Positions 38,478-47,227 of a stretch of 64,000 nt of DNA are shown piece after piece; position 1 is the stretch's first letter; the number at the start of each line of letters is the position of its first letter. The DNA is taken from the NCBI GenBank assembly GCA_029060215.1, contig JAIDUK010000036.1, forward strand, positions 1 through 64,000, given 5' to 3'. This DNA is from Alistipes sp. GTDB lineage: Bacteria > Bacteroidota > Bacteroidia > Bacteroidales > Rikenellaceae. The position numbers were made by a program, and so were the translations under genes. The notes beneath the pieces were generated by a model. The model did no database searches and was not told where the DNA came from. It saw only the letters and a list, made by a program, of their open reading frames with translations.

Positions 38478-39512
38478 ATGGCTGATACGGAATTTCTCTA
38501 CGGGCGTTCGCCCGACGAACTGGCCGCCGTGTGCGGCGAGTTGGGCATGCCGCGCTTCGCCGCCCGGCAGTTGGCCCGGTGGCTCTATGCCAAGCACACC
38601 GAGGACCCGGCGGCCATGAGCGACCTCGCGGCCGTCCATCGGGCGGCATTGGCCCAACGGTTCCGCCCGGCGCTCAGCGCTCCGGTCCGGGTCGCCGTCT
38701 CGGCCGACGGGACCAAGAAATACCTCTTCCGCACGCACCGCGAGGGATTCGTCGAGTCGGCCTACATCCCCGACAACGATCGGGCCACGCTCTGCGTTTC
38801 GTCGCAGGCGGGGTGCCGCATGGGCTGCCGTTTCTGCGCCACCGGGCGGCAGGGGTTGCAGCACTCCCTCTCGGCCGCCGAAATCCTCAACCAGATCGTC
38901 TCGCTGCCCGAGCGCGACCGCCTGACCAATCTGGTCTTCATGGGGATGGGCGAGCCGCTCGACAACCTCGACAACCTCCTGCGGGCGCTCGAGATCATCA
39001 CCGAGCCGTGGGGGTTCGGCTGGTCGCCTACCCGCGTGACGGTCTCCACGGCAGGCGTCGTTCCCCGGCTGCGCCGGTTCCTCGACAGCACCAAGGTCCA
39101 CCTCGCCGTCAGTCTCCACAACCCTTTCCCCGAAGAGCGTGCGGCCATCATGCCGGTCGAGCGGGCGTGGCCCATCGCCGAGGTGGCGGCCGTCCTGCGC
39201 CGCTACGATTTCTCCCGCCAGCGGCGGGTGTCGTTCGAGTACATCGTCATGCAGGGGCTCAACGATTCGCCGCGCCATGTCCGCCAGTTGTGCCGCCTGC
39301 TCGACGGCATCGCCTGCCGCATCAACCTCATCCGGTTCCACAAGATCCCCGGTTCGCCCTATTTTTCGCCCGACGATGCCGGCATGGTGCGTTTCCGCGA
39401 CGCCCTGACGGCCCGCGGCCTCCGGACCACCATCCGTGCCTCGCGCGGCGAGGACATTCAGGCCGCCTGCGGATTGCTGAGCACTTCGGAAAAGGTGAAA
39501 GGTGAAAGGTGA
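38478..39512 (+). CDS. rlmN: Dual-specificity 23S rRNA/tRNA adenine-C2 methyltransferase RlmN
   Basis: A radical SAM methylase of 344 residues acting on A2503 of 23S rRNA and A37 of some tRNAs. The cluster motif is C113-x3-C117-x2-C120 (CRMGCRFC). GMGEPLDN, the substrate loop SLHNPFPEERAAIMPV and the C-terminal GEDIQAACG, carrying the resolving cysteine, are conserved. The start at 38478 opens the family domain. The last seven codons (EKVKGER) and the stop are encoded inside a GTGAAAG repeat element. Confidence 0.93.
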   Translation: MADTEFLYGRSPDELAAVCGELGMPRFAARQLARWLYAKHTEDPAAMSDLAAVHRAALAQRFRPALSAPVRVAVSADGTKKYLFRTHREGFVESAYIPDNDRATLCVSSQAGCRMGCRFCATGRQGLQHSLSAAEILNQIVSLPERDRLTNLVFMGMGEPLDNLDNLLRALEIITEPWGFGWSPTRVTVSTAGVVPRLRRFLDSTKVHLAVSLHNPFPEERAAIMPVERAWPIAEVAAVLRRYDFSRQRRVSFEYIVMQGLNDSPRHVRQLCRLLDGIACRINLIRFHKIPGSPYFSPDDAGMVRFRDALTARGLRTTIRASRGEDIQAACGLLSTSEKVKGER

Positions 39513-39619
39513 AAAGTGAAAGGTTAAATGTGAAATGTGAAATGTGTCTGCTAAAACGTTTTAATCGGCGGCTTCTTACTTTTCACCTCTCACCTCTCAC
39601 TTTTCACTTTTCACTTTAT
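39487..39619 (+). repeat. Heptad-arm repeat element 1 (rlmN / thioredoxin-like gene)
   Basis: GTGAAAG-type units (39493-39545), a core with TGTCTGCTAAAACGTTTTAA (39545-39564), and TTTTCAC/CTCTCAC units (39580-39616). Bases 39530-39595 are a perfect 66-bp inverted copy of 40088-40153. The left arm supplies the rlmN stop. Confidence 0.9.
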
Positions 39620-39667
39620 AAAGTTGGGTTCGGAATTTGCACCGGAACGTTCAAACAACCTATCGAA

Positions 39668-40072
39668 ATGAAAAAATGGATTCTTTTTCTGGCCGTGGCG
39701 CTCGCAGCGGGCGCGGCTCAGGCTCAGGTGAAATTCGAGACCGTCTCGACGGACGCCGTGCGCGAGATGGCCGTCAAGCAGGGCAAGCTGGTCTTCATCG
39801 ACCTCTACGCATCGTGGTGCCCGCCGTGCAAGATGATGGAACGGCTCGTCTTTTCGCGCAAGGACGTGGGCGACTTCATGGAGCAGCGGTTCGTGGCGGC
39901 GAAATACGACACCGACCAGCCCACAGGCAAGGAGCTGCTCAGCCGCTACGGCAACGGTGCGATTCCGCTCTACCTGATTTTCGACACGAAAGGCGAATTG
40001 CTGGGGCGCATCCAAGGGGCTTCGTCGGCCGACGAATTCATGGACAGCATCCGGAAGATTCTGAAAAGGTGA
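39668..40072 (+). CDS. Secreted thioredoxin-fold protein
   Basis: A 134-residue protein with a signal peptide (about 1-19, ending AQA). The thioredoxin-fold domain has the redox motif C51-P-P-C54 in DLYASWCPPCKMMERLV, followed by KYDTDQPTGKELLSRYGNGAIPLYL with the cis-proline region. It probably acts as a periplasmic thiol oxidoreductase. The start at 39668 gives the signal peptide; a longer in-frame opening is repeat-encoded. The gene sits exactly between two inverted 66-bp repeats, one of which supplies its TGA stop region. Confidence 0.85.
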   Translation: MKKWILFLAVALAAGAAQAQVKFETVSTDAVREMAVKQGKLVFIDLYASWCPPCKMMERLVFSRKDVGDFMEQRFVAAKYDTDQPTGKELLSRYGNGAIPLYLIFDTKGELLGRIQGASSADEFMDSIRKILKR

Positions 40073-40189
40073 AAAGAGAAAAGTGAAAGGTGAGAGGTGA
40101 AAAGTAAGAAGCCGCCGATTAAAACGTTTTAGCAGACACATTTCACATTTCACCTTTCACTTTTAACGTTTCACTTTCGACTTTCAGCC
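40063..40189 (+). repeat. Heptad-arm repeat element 2 (thioredoxin-like gene / rsmG)
   Basis: GTGAAAA/GTGAGAG units (40067-40105), a core with CCGATTAAAACGTTTTAGCA (40115-40134), and TTTCAC-type units (40141-40185). It is the inverted partner of element 1 over 66 perfect bases (40088-40153) and a direct match of element 3 over 32 bases. Confidence 0.9.
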
Positions 40190-40809
40190 TATCTCGAAGT
40201 ATAGACCACTTTCTTGGTCTCGAAGAATTCCTCGTCGAAATATTGCGGGATGTCGTAGAGGGTCCACCGCTTGCCGGTCAGGGCCAGTTCTTCGGCCAGT
40301 TCCCCGCCCTTGAGGTAGAGGATTCCGTTGGGCAGCGTACCGCGCTGCCCTTTTTCGAGCTTGTTCCACACCCACCCCACGAACTCGGGCATGGCCGTGA
40401 CGGCCCGCGAAACGACGTAGTCGAACCGCTCGGGCAGGGTCTCGACGCGTGCGCAGCGGGGTGTCAGGTTCTTCAGCCCCAGCCCGGCGGCCACCCCCTC
40501 GACCACGGTGATCTTCTTGCGGATGGAGTCGGCCGCCGTGAAGTGCGCTTCGGGAAAGAGGATCGCCAGCGGCACCGACGGGAATCCGCCGCCGCACCCT
40601 ACGTCGAGCACCCGGGCGCCGGGCGCAAAGGCGCACACCTTGGCTATGGCCAGCGAGTGGAGCACATGGCGCAGGTAGAGTTGGTCGAAATCCTTGCGCG
40701 AAACGACGTTGATCTTGGCGTTCCAATCGGCATAGAGGTCCCACAGCGCCGCAAACTGCCGCCGCTGTTCGTCCGTCAGATCGGGGAAATATTTGAGAAT
40801 CGAATCCAA
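40189..40809 (-). CDS. rsmG: 16S rRNA (guanine-527-N7)-methyltransferase RsmG
   Basis: A 206-residue SAM methylase modifying G527 of 16S rRNA. The SAM-binding motif VLDVGCGGGFPSVPLA is near 70-85, and the family N-terminus LDSILKYFPDLTDEQRRQFAALWDLYADWN is conserved. The best start is TTG at 40809, which aligns with the family start; no ATG is present there. Ten bases upstream begins an array of 17 heptamers, through which the frame stays open to an ATG in the repeat core. The true initiation site therefore needs experiment. Confidence 0.88.
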   Translation of the reverse strand: MDSILKYFPDLTDEQRRQFAALWDLYADWNAKINVVSRKDFDQLYLRHVLHSLAIAKVCAFAPGARVLDVGCGGGFPSVPLAILFPEAHFTAADSIRKKITVVEGVAAGLGLKNLTPRCARVETLPERFDYVVSRAVTAMPEFVGWVWNKLEKGQRGTLPNGILYLKGGELAEELALTGKRWTLYDIPQYFDEEFFETKKVVYTSR

Positions 40810-40814
40810 TTTAT

Positions 40815-41032
40815 TAAAGTGAAAGGTTAAAGGTGAAAAGTGAGAAGTGAGAGGTGAGAGGTGAGAGGTGAGAGGTGAAAGGTGAAAGGTGAAAAGAGAA
40901 AGGTGAGAAGTGAAAAGAGAAAAGTTGAAGGTGAAAGGCTCCCGATTAAAACGTTTTAGCAGACACATTTCACTTTTCACTTTTCACATTTAACGTTTAA
41001 CTTTTCACCTCTCACCTTTCACTTTGTTTATA
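40815..41032 (-). repeat. Heptad-arm repeat element 3 with 17 phased heptamers (rsmG / rluD)
   Basis: Positions 40819-40937 are 17 successive 7-base units, mostly GTGAAAG, GTGAGAG and variants. The core 40942-40973 is identical to 32 bases of element 2, and TTTTCAC-type units follow to 41032. It fills the space between the rsmG start and the rluD stop, and its right arm contains the rluD stop codon. Confidence 0.9.
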
Positions 41033-42082
41033 GTTCTCCCACTTGGCCAGCAGGGCGCGGAAATCGGCGGGCAGGTCGCTCTCGAACTTCATCTCGCGGC
41101 GGGTGGTGGGGTGCTCGAACCCGAGCGACTGGGCGTGGAGCGCGTGGCGCGGCATGACGGCGAAACAATTTTCGACGAACTGCCTGTACTTGGCGAACGT
41201 GGTTCCCTTGAGGATGCGGTCGCCGCCGTAGCGCTCGTCGTTGAACAACGGGTGGCCCTGCCACGCCATGTGGACGCGGATCTGGTGGGTGCGCCCCGTC
41301 TCCAACCGGCATTCGACCAACGTGACGTAGCCATAACGTTTCAGCACGCGCCAATGGGTCACGGCATGCTTGCCGTCCGAACCGTCTTCGAAAACATACA
41401 TCTTCTGCCGCTCGCGCGGACTGCGGCCTATGTTGCCCGTGATAGTCCCCTCGTCCTCGGCGAAATCGCCCCACACCAAGGCGACGTAACGACGGTAGAT
41501 GCTATGGTCGAAAAACTGCTTGGCGAGCCGGGCGTGGGCCTGCTCGTTCTTGGCAACGACCAGCAGTCCCGACGTATTCTTGTCGATGCGGTGGACCAGC
41601 CCGGCGCGCATCTCGCCGCTGTCGGCGATCTCGGTGCCGCGCAAGTGCCACGCCAGCGCATTGACCAAGGTCCCCGAATGGTTGCCCACACCGGGATGGA
41701 CGACCATGCCGGCCTCTTTGTCGACCAGCAGCAGGTCGTCGTCTTCGTAGGGGATTTCGAGCGGAATCTCCTCGGGGTGTATTTCGTTGTCGCGCCGCGG
41801 GTAGGGCAGCACGATCTGCACCCGGTCGAGGGGTTTGACCTTGTAACTCGACTTGGCCGGTTTGCCGTTGACGAGGATGCTGCCGCTGTCGGCGGCCGCC
41901 TGAATGCGGTTGCGCGAACAATGCTCCATGCGCGCCACGAGGAACTTGTCGAGCCGCAGCATGGTCTGCCCCTTGTCGGCCACGACCGCGAAATGCTCGT
42001 AGAGCCCCTCCTGCTCGCTCTCGTCCTCGGCAAGCGCCGGGTCGTCGAGCAGTTCGTCGTCGATGTAGGGAGCCTCGGCCAT
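41012..42082 (-). CDS. rluD: RluD-type ribosomal large subunit pseudouridine synthase
   Basis: A 356-residue protein with an S4 RNA-binding domain (about 41-95: RLDKFLVARMEHCSRNRIQ). The catalytic domain has the nucleophile aspartate in HRIDKNTSGLL (D167) and the pyrimidine-binding ETGRTHQIRVHMAWQGHP segment. It isomerises uridines in 23S rRNA. The start at 42082 overlaps the stop of the PASTA-protein gene by one base (TGATG). Its last codons and stop lie in repeat element 3. Confidence 0.9.
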   Translation of the reverse strand: MAEAPYIDDELLDDPALAEDESEQEGLYEHFAVVADKGQTMLRLDKFLVARMEHCSRNRIQAAADSGSILVNGKPAKSSYKVKPLDRVQIVLPYPRRDNEIHPEEIPLEIPYEDDDLLLVDKEAGMVVHPGVGNHSGTLVNALAWHLRGTEIADSGEMRAGLVHRIDKNTSGLLVVAKNEQAHARLAKQFFDHSIYRRYVALVWGDFAEDEGTITGNIGRSPRERQKMYVFEDGSDGKHAVTHWRVLKRYGYVTLVECRLETGRTHQIRVHMAWQGHPLFNDERYGGDRILKGTTFAKYRQFVENCFAVMPRHALHAQSLGFEHPTTRREMKFESDLPADFRALLAKWENYKQSER

Positions 42083-43002
42083 CAGTCGAAGAATCCGTTG
42101 TTCGTCTCGGCGGCGGGCTGCGGCCGCTCCGTCTCTTGCCGGGCGGTGCTCTCCCCGTCGAGACGCTGCCGCTCGCGGAACGCTTCGTCGGCCTGCTCCT
42201 CGGCTTCCTTGCGCCGCGAAGCGGTTTTCTGCATGTCGAGGGTCAATTGCAGGTCGACCTTGGTCCCGAGGACCACGCGGCGCTCGGCCCGGGGGCTCTG
42301 CATGTAGACATAGGCGTCTTTCTGGTTGAGCAGGTTGATGCCGGGGTCGAACGCGACCTTGCCGACGTTGAGCCCCAACTCCCACAGGCGGCTTTTGGCA
42401 TCCTTGAGCGAGAGCCCGATGACCTGCGGGACGACGGTGACGTTGTGCCCGGGCTGCACCCCGACGTAGAGCGTGACGCCCGAACCCATTTCGGCCTCGA
42501 CGCGGGTGGTCTCCGTGATGCGCTGCCTGCCGAGGTACTCGTCGAGCACGTAGTTGGTAGCCATGTCGGTCCGGTAGACGAGCTGCCCGATCTCGAGCCC
42601 GGCGATTTCGAGCATGTTCTTGGCCTGCCGCAGCGACCGGTCGGCGACGAAGGGCACGGGCACCATCTTCTGCCGGAACGAATTGATCGTCAGGTAGACC
42701 GTACGCCCGGGCTTGACCTCGACGCCCCCCTTGGGCAGCTGGTCGAGGACGATGCCGCCCTCGTAGACGGGCACGAACAACGAATCGTTGATTTGCAGCT
42801 TGAGGTCGTTCTTACGGGCCAGACGCTGCGCCTCGAGCAGCTGCACGCCCGAGAAATCGGGCACCGTGCGGCGCGAACCGTGGCGCGTGCCGATCTGCAT
42901 GACCGCATGGGCGGCCAAGGCCAAGGCCAGCATGATGGCGGCGATGAACAGCAGATTGAAGAGCAGCGGATACTGGCGGCGGAAAGAAGAGAGAGTCTCC
43001 AT
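42082..43002 (-). CDS. PASTA-domain membrane-anchored protein
   Basis: A 306-residue protein with an N-terminal membrane anchor (about 13-35) and three successive PASTA domains outside the membrane (for example RTVPDFSGVQLLEAQRLARKNDL and TVVPQVIGLSLKDAKSRLWELGL). A charged Gln/Glu/Arg-rich tail of about 45 residues follows. PASTA domains bind peptidoglycan or muropeptides, but there is no kinase domain here. The gene lies between an LptF/G permease and rluD on one strand and probably shares their transcript. Confidence 0.85.
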   Translation of the reverse strand: METLSSFRRQYPLLFNLLFIAAIMLALALAAHAVMQIGTRHGSRRTVPDFSGVQLLEAQRLARKNDLKLQINDSLFVPVYEGGIVLDQLPKGGVEVKPGRTVYLTINSFRQKMVPVPFVADRSLRQAKNMLEIAGLEIGQLVYRTDMATNYVLDEYLGRQRITETTRVEAEMGSGVTLYVGVQPGHNVTVVPQVIGLSLKDAKSRLWELGLNVGKVAFDPGINLLNQKDAYVYMQSPRAERRVVLGTKVDLQLTLDMQKTASRRKEAEEQADEAFRERQRLDGESTARQETERPQPAAETNNGFFD

Positions 43003-43012
43003 AAGTCTCGGG

Positions 43013-44203
43013 TTATTTCGGGGCCTTCCGGTAGAGGTAGACCGCAATGAACAGATAGATGATGTTGGGCAGCCAAACGGCGAGCCACGGCGGCAGCGAA
43101 CCGCTCTTGGCGAACTCCTCGAAGAAACGGTTGAAGAGGATGTAGGAGAAGCAGAGCCCCGTGCCGATGCCGATGTGGAGCCCCGTGCCGCCGCGCACCT
43201 TGCGCGAAGAGAGCGAGACGCCGATGAGGGTCAGGATGAAGGTCGAGAGCGGGTAGGCGTAGCGTGCGTGGCGCTCGACCTCGATGATGTTGATCTCGTC
43301 GGAACCCTTGGCCCGCTGCTGGGCGAGGAAGCGGTTGAGCTCGGAGATGTTCATGGTCTGGATAAGCTCGTTGACGCGCCCGAGCTCGGCGGCCTCGAGG
43401 TTGATGAGGGTGTCGAGGTTGCGGTACTGCCCGAAAGTCTCGACGCCCGCAGCGTCGAACTCACGGCGGGTGTAGCGCGGGGCGGTCCAGCGCTTGGTCT
43501 CGGGGTCGAACTTGACGTCGGAAGCCTCGAGCGAGCGGACGATGGACCCCTGTTCGTAGTGCTCCAGCACGAAGAACGACGCCTGACGCGCCCCGTCGCG
43601 GTAGCCGCGGATGTAGGCGAAGGTCCCGGGCTCGATCTGCCGGTAGATGTGCATGTCGTACTGGGTGTGCTGCTTGCGCTTGATGTACTGCGCCTCGAAG
43701 GCGACGATCTTGCGCTGCGAACGGGGTATCAGCCACAGGTTGAGCGTGAGCGACAGCCCGCCGATGATCAGCGCCCCGAGGAAGTAGGGCCACATGAGCC
43801 GCCGGAACGACATGCCGCCCGAGAGCATGGCCACGATCTCGGTCTGGTAGGCCATCTTCGAGGTGAAGAAGATGCAGGCGATGAAGGTGAAGAGCCCCGA
43901 GAACTGGTTGATGAAGAAGGGGATGAAATTGAGGTAATAGTCGAAGATCACCTTGCGGAACGGAGCGTGGAGCTCGGTGAAGTCGTCGACCTTCTCGACA
44001 TAGTCGAAGAGCACCACCACCACGATGATCATGGCTATGGCGAAGAAATAGGTGGAGAGGAATTTCCCCAAGATGTAGCGGTCGAGGATCTTGAAGCCCG
44101 GGAAGCGCAAGCCCCCGGCCGGGCCGGCCCCGAACCCGCCCGAAGCCCCGGAGCTGTCCGGCTGCCGCCGCGGCGAAAGGAAACGCTCGAACAGGAACTT
44201 CAT
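43013..44203 (-). CDS. LptF/LptG-family lipopolysaccharide export permease
   Basis: A 396-residue YjgP/YjgQ-family protein. Membrane segments lie at about 47-68, 95-115 and 135-160, a periplasmic beta-jellyroll region at about 170-300, and further segments near the C-terminus. The motif LDRYILGKFLSTYF opens the family domain. It would form the inner-membrane channel that extracts LPS or lipooligosaccharide with the LptB ATPase. The first 35 residues are Gly/Ala/Pro-rich and family-atypical. It lies 4 bases downstream of tgt. I cannot tell LptF from LptG. Confidence 0.88.
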   Translation of the reverse strand: MKFLFERFLSPRRQPDSSGASGGFGAGPAGGLRFPGFKILDRYILGKFLSTYFFAIAMIIVVVVLFDYVEKVDDFTELHAPFRKVIFDYYLNFIPFFINQFSGLFTFIACIFFTSKMAYQTEIVAMLSGGMSFRRLMWPYFLGALIIGGLSLTLNLWLIPRSQRKIVAFEAQYIKRKQHTQYDMHIYRQIEPGTFAYIRGYRDGARQASFFVLEHYEQGSIVRSLEASDVKFDPETKRWTAPRYTRREFDAAGVETFGQYRNLDTLINLEAAELGRVNELIQTMNISELNRFLAQQRAKGSDEINIIEVERHARYAYPLSTFILTLIGVSLSSRKVRGGTGLHIGIGTGLCFSYILFNRFFEEFAKSGSLPPWLAVWLPNIIYLFIAVYLYRKAPK

Positions 44204-44207
44204 GGCC

Positions 44208-45338
<1,131 letters not shown>

Positions 45339-45469
45339 CGCACAACTGATGCGGGTGCGGAAGCGGCGGCGGGCTGCGAAAGTGCAGACGGTGCGCGCTG
45401 CCGGACTGCCGAACCGATATTGAGTGCAAAAATAGACAAAAAAATTCTTAATTCTTCATTCTTAATTCT

Positions 45470-45477
45470 TAACTTTG
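45470..45477 (+). promoter_or_regulatory. -7 element of the glycosyltransferase gene
   Basis: TAACTTTG, 16 bases before the start, placed at the end of a short A/T-rich TTCTTAATTC repeat (45444-45473). Confidence 0.5.
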
Positions 45478-45493
45478 CGCATATTTCGGTCCT

Positions 45494-46660
45494 ATGCAAT
45501 TTTTGGAATCCTTGGCAGATACCTTTCTGGCCGCCTACGGCTGGGAAGGCGCCGCGCTGGCAGGCATCCTGCTGGTGCTGCTGGGCGTACAGCTCTACTA
45601 CTATATTTTCGTCTACGGACGCATCCCCAGCTACAAGAACAACCGCCGCGAGGAAGTGCTCGACGCCGATCCTCCGGTGTCGGTGATCCTGCCGCTTTTC
45701 TCGGAAGACTACGGGTTCGTGGAGGAGCGCCTGCCGCTGATACTGGCCCAGAGCTACCCCAAATTCGAGGCGGTCATCGTCTACGTGGGCGCCGACACGG
45801 ACTTCTACGAAGACCTGATGCGGCTCAAACAGTCGTTCCCGCAGATCACGACGACGAAAATCCATCTGAACCCGCGCTTCCCCATCTCGCGCAAGATGGC
45901 CCTCAACGTGGGCATCAAATCGGCCCACTACGAACACATGATCTTCACCTCGACGGACACCTGCCCGCAGACCGACCGCTGGCTCTCGCTGATGGCCAAG
46001 GGCTTCACGCGCGGCGAGATCGTCATCGGCTACTGCGGAGTGGAGCACACGGGGGGCCTAAAAAACTACCTGATGCGCACGTGGCGCATGATGCACGCCG
46101 CCGAATGGCTGGGCCGGGCCGTGAAGCGCCGCCCCTACCGGGGGATGCTCCAGAACTTCGGGTTCACCAAGACGCTCTACTTCGGCAACAACGGCTTCAA
46201 CCACCTGAACATGAACATCGGCGAAGACGACCTGTTCCTGCAACAAGTGATGACGCGCGACAACGTGAGCGTGATCCTCTCGCCGCGAGCCACGCTGCGC
46301 GAAAGGATGTGGGGCGGACTGGGCTGGGGGCTGAGCCAGCTGCGCTACTTCGGCTCGGCGTTCCGGTTCTACCCGCGGGGCGCCCGCAACTATGTGCAGT
46401 GGGAAGTGGGTTCGCGCCTGCTGTTCTTCGCAGCCGCACTCTGCGCCATCATCGCGATGCCGCTCGAATATAAACTCGCCGCCGCCGTGCTCGTCGTGCT
46501 GCGCTACCTGATCGTGGCGCTCGAAGTGCGCCGCATAGCCAACCGGCTGGGCGAAACGGGAATCGCATGGATCTACTTCCTCTACGACCTGCTGAGCATA
46601 CCGGGCGCCGTGCTGCTGAGCCTGCTGACCATGCGCAAGGACAAACGCGTATGGAGATAG
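45494..46660 (+). CDS. Family 2 glycosyltransferase, membrane associated
   Basis: A 388-residue protein. An N-terminal membrane segment (about 18-40) precedes a GT-A domain (PPVSVILPLFSED near 60, STDTCPQTD near 153, GEDDLFLQQ near 240, WGGLGW). Two or three C-terminal membrane helices follow (about 310-385). Such enzymes transfer sugars to lipid or polysaccharide acceptors at the inner membrane. The sugar is unknown. The ECF sigma gene downstream starts inside its last codons (10-base overlap). Confidence 0.83.
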   Translation: MQFLESLADTFLAAYGWEGAALAGILLVLLGVQLYYYIFVYGRIPSYKNNRREEVLDADPPVSVILPLFSEDYGFVEERLPLILAQSYPKFEAVIVYVGADTDFYEDLMRLKQSFPQITTTKIHLNPRFPISRKMALNVGIKSAHYEHMIFTSTDTCPQTDRWLSLMAKGFTRGEIVIGYCGVEHTGGLKNYLMRTWRMMHAAEWLGRAVKRRPYRGMLQNFGFTKTLYFGNNGFNHLNMNIGEDDLFLQQVMTRDNVSVILSPRATLRERMWGGLGWGLSQLRYFGSAFRFYPRGARNYVQWEVGSRLLFFAAALCAIIAMPLEYKLAAAVLVVLRYLIVALEVRRIANRLGETGIAWIYFLYDLLSIPGAVLLSLLTMRKDKRVWR

Positions 46661-47214
46661 CCGACTATATCGTGGCCGACGACCGGCAGCTGGTCGCGCT
46701 GGTGCTCGACGGCGACGATGCGGCATTCGAATACCTCTTCGACCGCTACCACGAAGCGATCCGCCGCCTGTTCGTGCAGCGCATGGGCGGAGCCCACGAT
46801 GCGGACGACCTGCTGCAAGAGACCTTCATCAAAGTCTACATCAATCTGCACCGCTACAGCAGCAGCTACACCTTCGGGCAATGGGTCTACACCATAGCCC
46901 GCAACACTTTCGTCGACTACATGCGCCGCCGGCAGGACGACCTGCCCATAGACGAACGCTTCGCGGCCCCGGCGTCGAACGCCCCGACCCCCGAAGAGAG
47001 CGTGATCAACTTGCAGCAGCGCTCGCAGATCGAACACTACCTGAACCGGCTGGCGCCCCGCTACCGCCGGCTGATCGTCATGCGCTTCTTCGAAGAATAC
47101 TCCTACGAAGAGATCGCCGCCAAACTGGCGCTGCCGCTCGGCACGGTCAAAACCCAGATCCACCGCGCCCGCGAACAAATGTGCCGGCTCATAACCAAGG
47201 GAGAAGAGGCATAG
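46651..47214 (+). CDS. ECF-type RNA polymerase sigma factor, second copy
   Basis: A 187-residue sigma-70 family protein. Region 2 includes AHDADDLLQETFIKVYINLHRY (about 49-70). Region 4 (about 128-180) contains EYSYEEIAAKLALPLGTVKTQIHRAREQM. The start at 46651 overlaps the glycosyltransferase end by 10 bases. Unlike the 4347-4838 gene it has no adjacent anti-sigma factor; the following gene is the YgiQ-type radical SAM protein. Its control is not visible here. Confidence 0.88.
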   Translation: MEIADYIVADDRQLVALVLDGDDAAFEYLFDRYHEAIRRLFVQRMGGAHDADDLLQETFIKVYINLHRYSSSYTFGQWVYTIARNTFVDYMRRRQDDLPIDERFAAPASNAPTPEESVINLQQRSQIEHYLNRLAPRYRRLIVMRFFEEYSYEEIAAKLALPLGTVKTQIHRAREQMCRLITKGEEA

Positions 47215-47227
47215 ACCGCCATCGAAC

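Noticed and set aside
39509..39667. Upstream start for the thioredoxin-like gene giving 53 extra residues
   Set aside because: The extension is encoded by the repeat element and would bury the signal peptide. The ATG at 39668 gives a normal secreted protein.
40815..41032. CRISPR array
   Set aside because: The units are 7 bases long with no spacers, and there are no cas genes. It is a heptamer array inside a repeat element.
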